Origin: Flavobacteriales bacterium UBA4466
GTDB taxonomy: Bacteria > Bacteroidota > Bacteroidia > Flavobacteriales_D > Sanyastnellaceae
Length of the DNA: 60,648 bases
Assembly: GCA_905182895.1 (NCBI GenBank)
Contig: CAJJDD010000010.1
Coordinates: 1 to 60,648, forward strand
Reading direction: 5' to 3'
Shown: one piece after another, positions 59,187-60,648 of the stretch
How positions within the stretch are numbered: position 1 is the first letter of the stretch
Layout of the letters: each line of letters begins with the position of its first letter
The notes under the pieces: model-generated
Told to the model about the DNA's origin: nothing
The model's database searches: none
The model's input: only the letters and a program-made list of their open reading frames with translations
Translations under genes and position numbers: made by a program

Positions 59187-59518
59187 TACATCAGGTGTTT
59201 TTTTGATGAATTCTTCCAACCTGCTTGACTTTTATAATCAACGAAATATATTTTTAAATCAGCCTGGCTTTTGTAATCAACGAAGAATATTTTCTTGTCT
59301 GCTTGACTTGCATAATCGGTAAAGAACCAATTCCCATTATTATGTCCTACCTGGCTTTGGTATTCTACTTTAAATACTTTTAAGTCAGCCTGACTTTCAT
59401 AATCAACCACAAACACCTTTATGTCAGCTTGGCTTTCATAATCCACAGAATATATCTTTTGTGCATTTGAGTAATTGAAAAAAAACATACTCAATATTAT
59501 TATTAATAAATGTTTCAT
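59183..59518 (-). CDS. Small secreted DYxSQA-repeat protein (DUF6150-like)
   Basis: 111 aa from ATG 59518, which opens a signal peptide (KHLLIIILSMFFFNYSNAQ); in-frame codons upstream to 59602 are not needed. The mature part is six imperfect 12-13-residue repeats: IYSVDYESQADIK, VFVVDYESQADLK, VFKVEYQSQVG, WFFTDYASQADKK, IFFVDYKSQADLK and IYFVDYKSQAGWK. The regular V-D-Y-x-S-Q-A pattern suggests stacked short beta strands. I recall similar proteins in Bacteroidota as DUF6150; function unknown. Confidence 0.7.
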   Translation of the reverse strand: MKHLLIIILSMFFFNYSNAQKIYSVDYESQADIKVFVVDYESQADLKVFKVEYQSQVGHNNGNWFFTDYASQADKKIFFVDYKSQADLKIYFVDYKSQAGWKNSSKKHLMY

Positions 59519-59574
59519 AGCTAATAATTGGTTTTGCTCTTTCAAAAATGGCCATTTCTGCGGTGATTCATGCG

Positions 59575-60648
<1,074 letters not shown>

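Overview
The window reads as a chromosomal fragment of a member of the Bacteroidota, most likely a Flavobacteriales bacterium related to the Crocinitomicaceae/Cryomorphaceae. The evidence is AT-rich DNA, TAnnTTTG-type -7 promoter elements, gldB and gldC gliding genes, type IX secretion (T9SS) C-terminal sorting domains, large Cys-rich repeat adhesins and a typical flavobacterial division/cell-wall (dcw) cluster. The last ~570 bases look foreign: they are more GC-rich and encode a monomeric isocitrate dehydrogenase of proteobacterial type.

Layout. (1) 1-1985: the start of a Wzz-like exopolysaccharide chain-length protein (minus) diverges from an exosortase F operon: a 68-aa candidate substrate with a P-L-D-G-G/membrane/basic C-terminus, XrtF, its partner membrane protein and a conserved cytosolic protein. 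(2) 2320-10716: two consecutive giant secreted repeat proteins that share long near-identical DNA segments. The first ends in a dockerin-like tail, the second in a T9SS type A sorting domain; each is followed by a clear terminator. (3) 11043-13265: a compact redox operon (thioredoxin-like, nitroreductase, an 86-aa protein) and an outer-membrane protein. (4) 13201-18566: two MBOAT O-acyltransferase plus SGNH-hydrolase modules in opposite orientation on either side of a yqeY gene. (5) 18614-34261: the dcw cluster on the minus strand, transcribed as mraZ-rsmH-ftsL-ftsI-murE-mraY-murD-ftsW-murG-murC-ftsQ-ftsA-ftsZ, with a four-box MraZ operator upstream of mraZ. (6) 34506-40083: alpha/beta hydrolase, engB, gldC, gldB, a PorT-like barrel, nadE, a MazG-like pyrophosphohydrolase and dtd. 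(7) 40520-50935: purL, a PASTA protein, a T9SS cargo, rluD, a Nudix protein, a conserved hypothetical, murQ, a TPR/PD40 lipid-envelope-type protein and aroE. (8) 51125-60080: ispD, CPBP protease, dusB, a LolC/E-like permease, a methyltransferase, rbfA, hflX, cytochrome c and a cytochrome-b-like membrane protein, an HpaH-family hydratase, a secreted repeat protein and a truncated DUF2071 gene. (9) 60081-60648: isocitrate dehydrogenase fragment.

The genes serve mostly one theme, the cell envelope: peptidoglycan precursor synthesis and septation, muramic acid recycling (murQ), surface polysaccharide acylation and sorting, T9SS/gliding, and secreted adhesins. Housekeeping genes (purL, nadE, dtd, rbfA, hflX, dusB, engB) are interleaved.

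A strong caveat: many indispensable genes (ftsZ, ftsA, ftsQ, ftsW, murD, rsmH, hflX, nadE, rluD) carry single-base frameshifts, sometimes several each, while their neighbours are intact. This is far more likely uncorrected sequencing error than biology. I therefore give whole-gene coordinates and state where the frame breaks. The most interesting items for follow-up are the exosortase F operon with its one adjacent candidate substrate, an over-represented 9-mer GCGTTGCAA scattered across coding frames, and the inverted MBOAT/SGNH modules.
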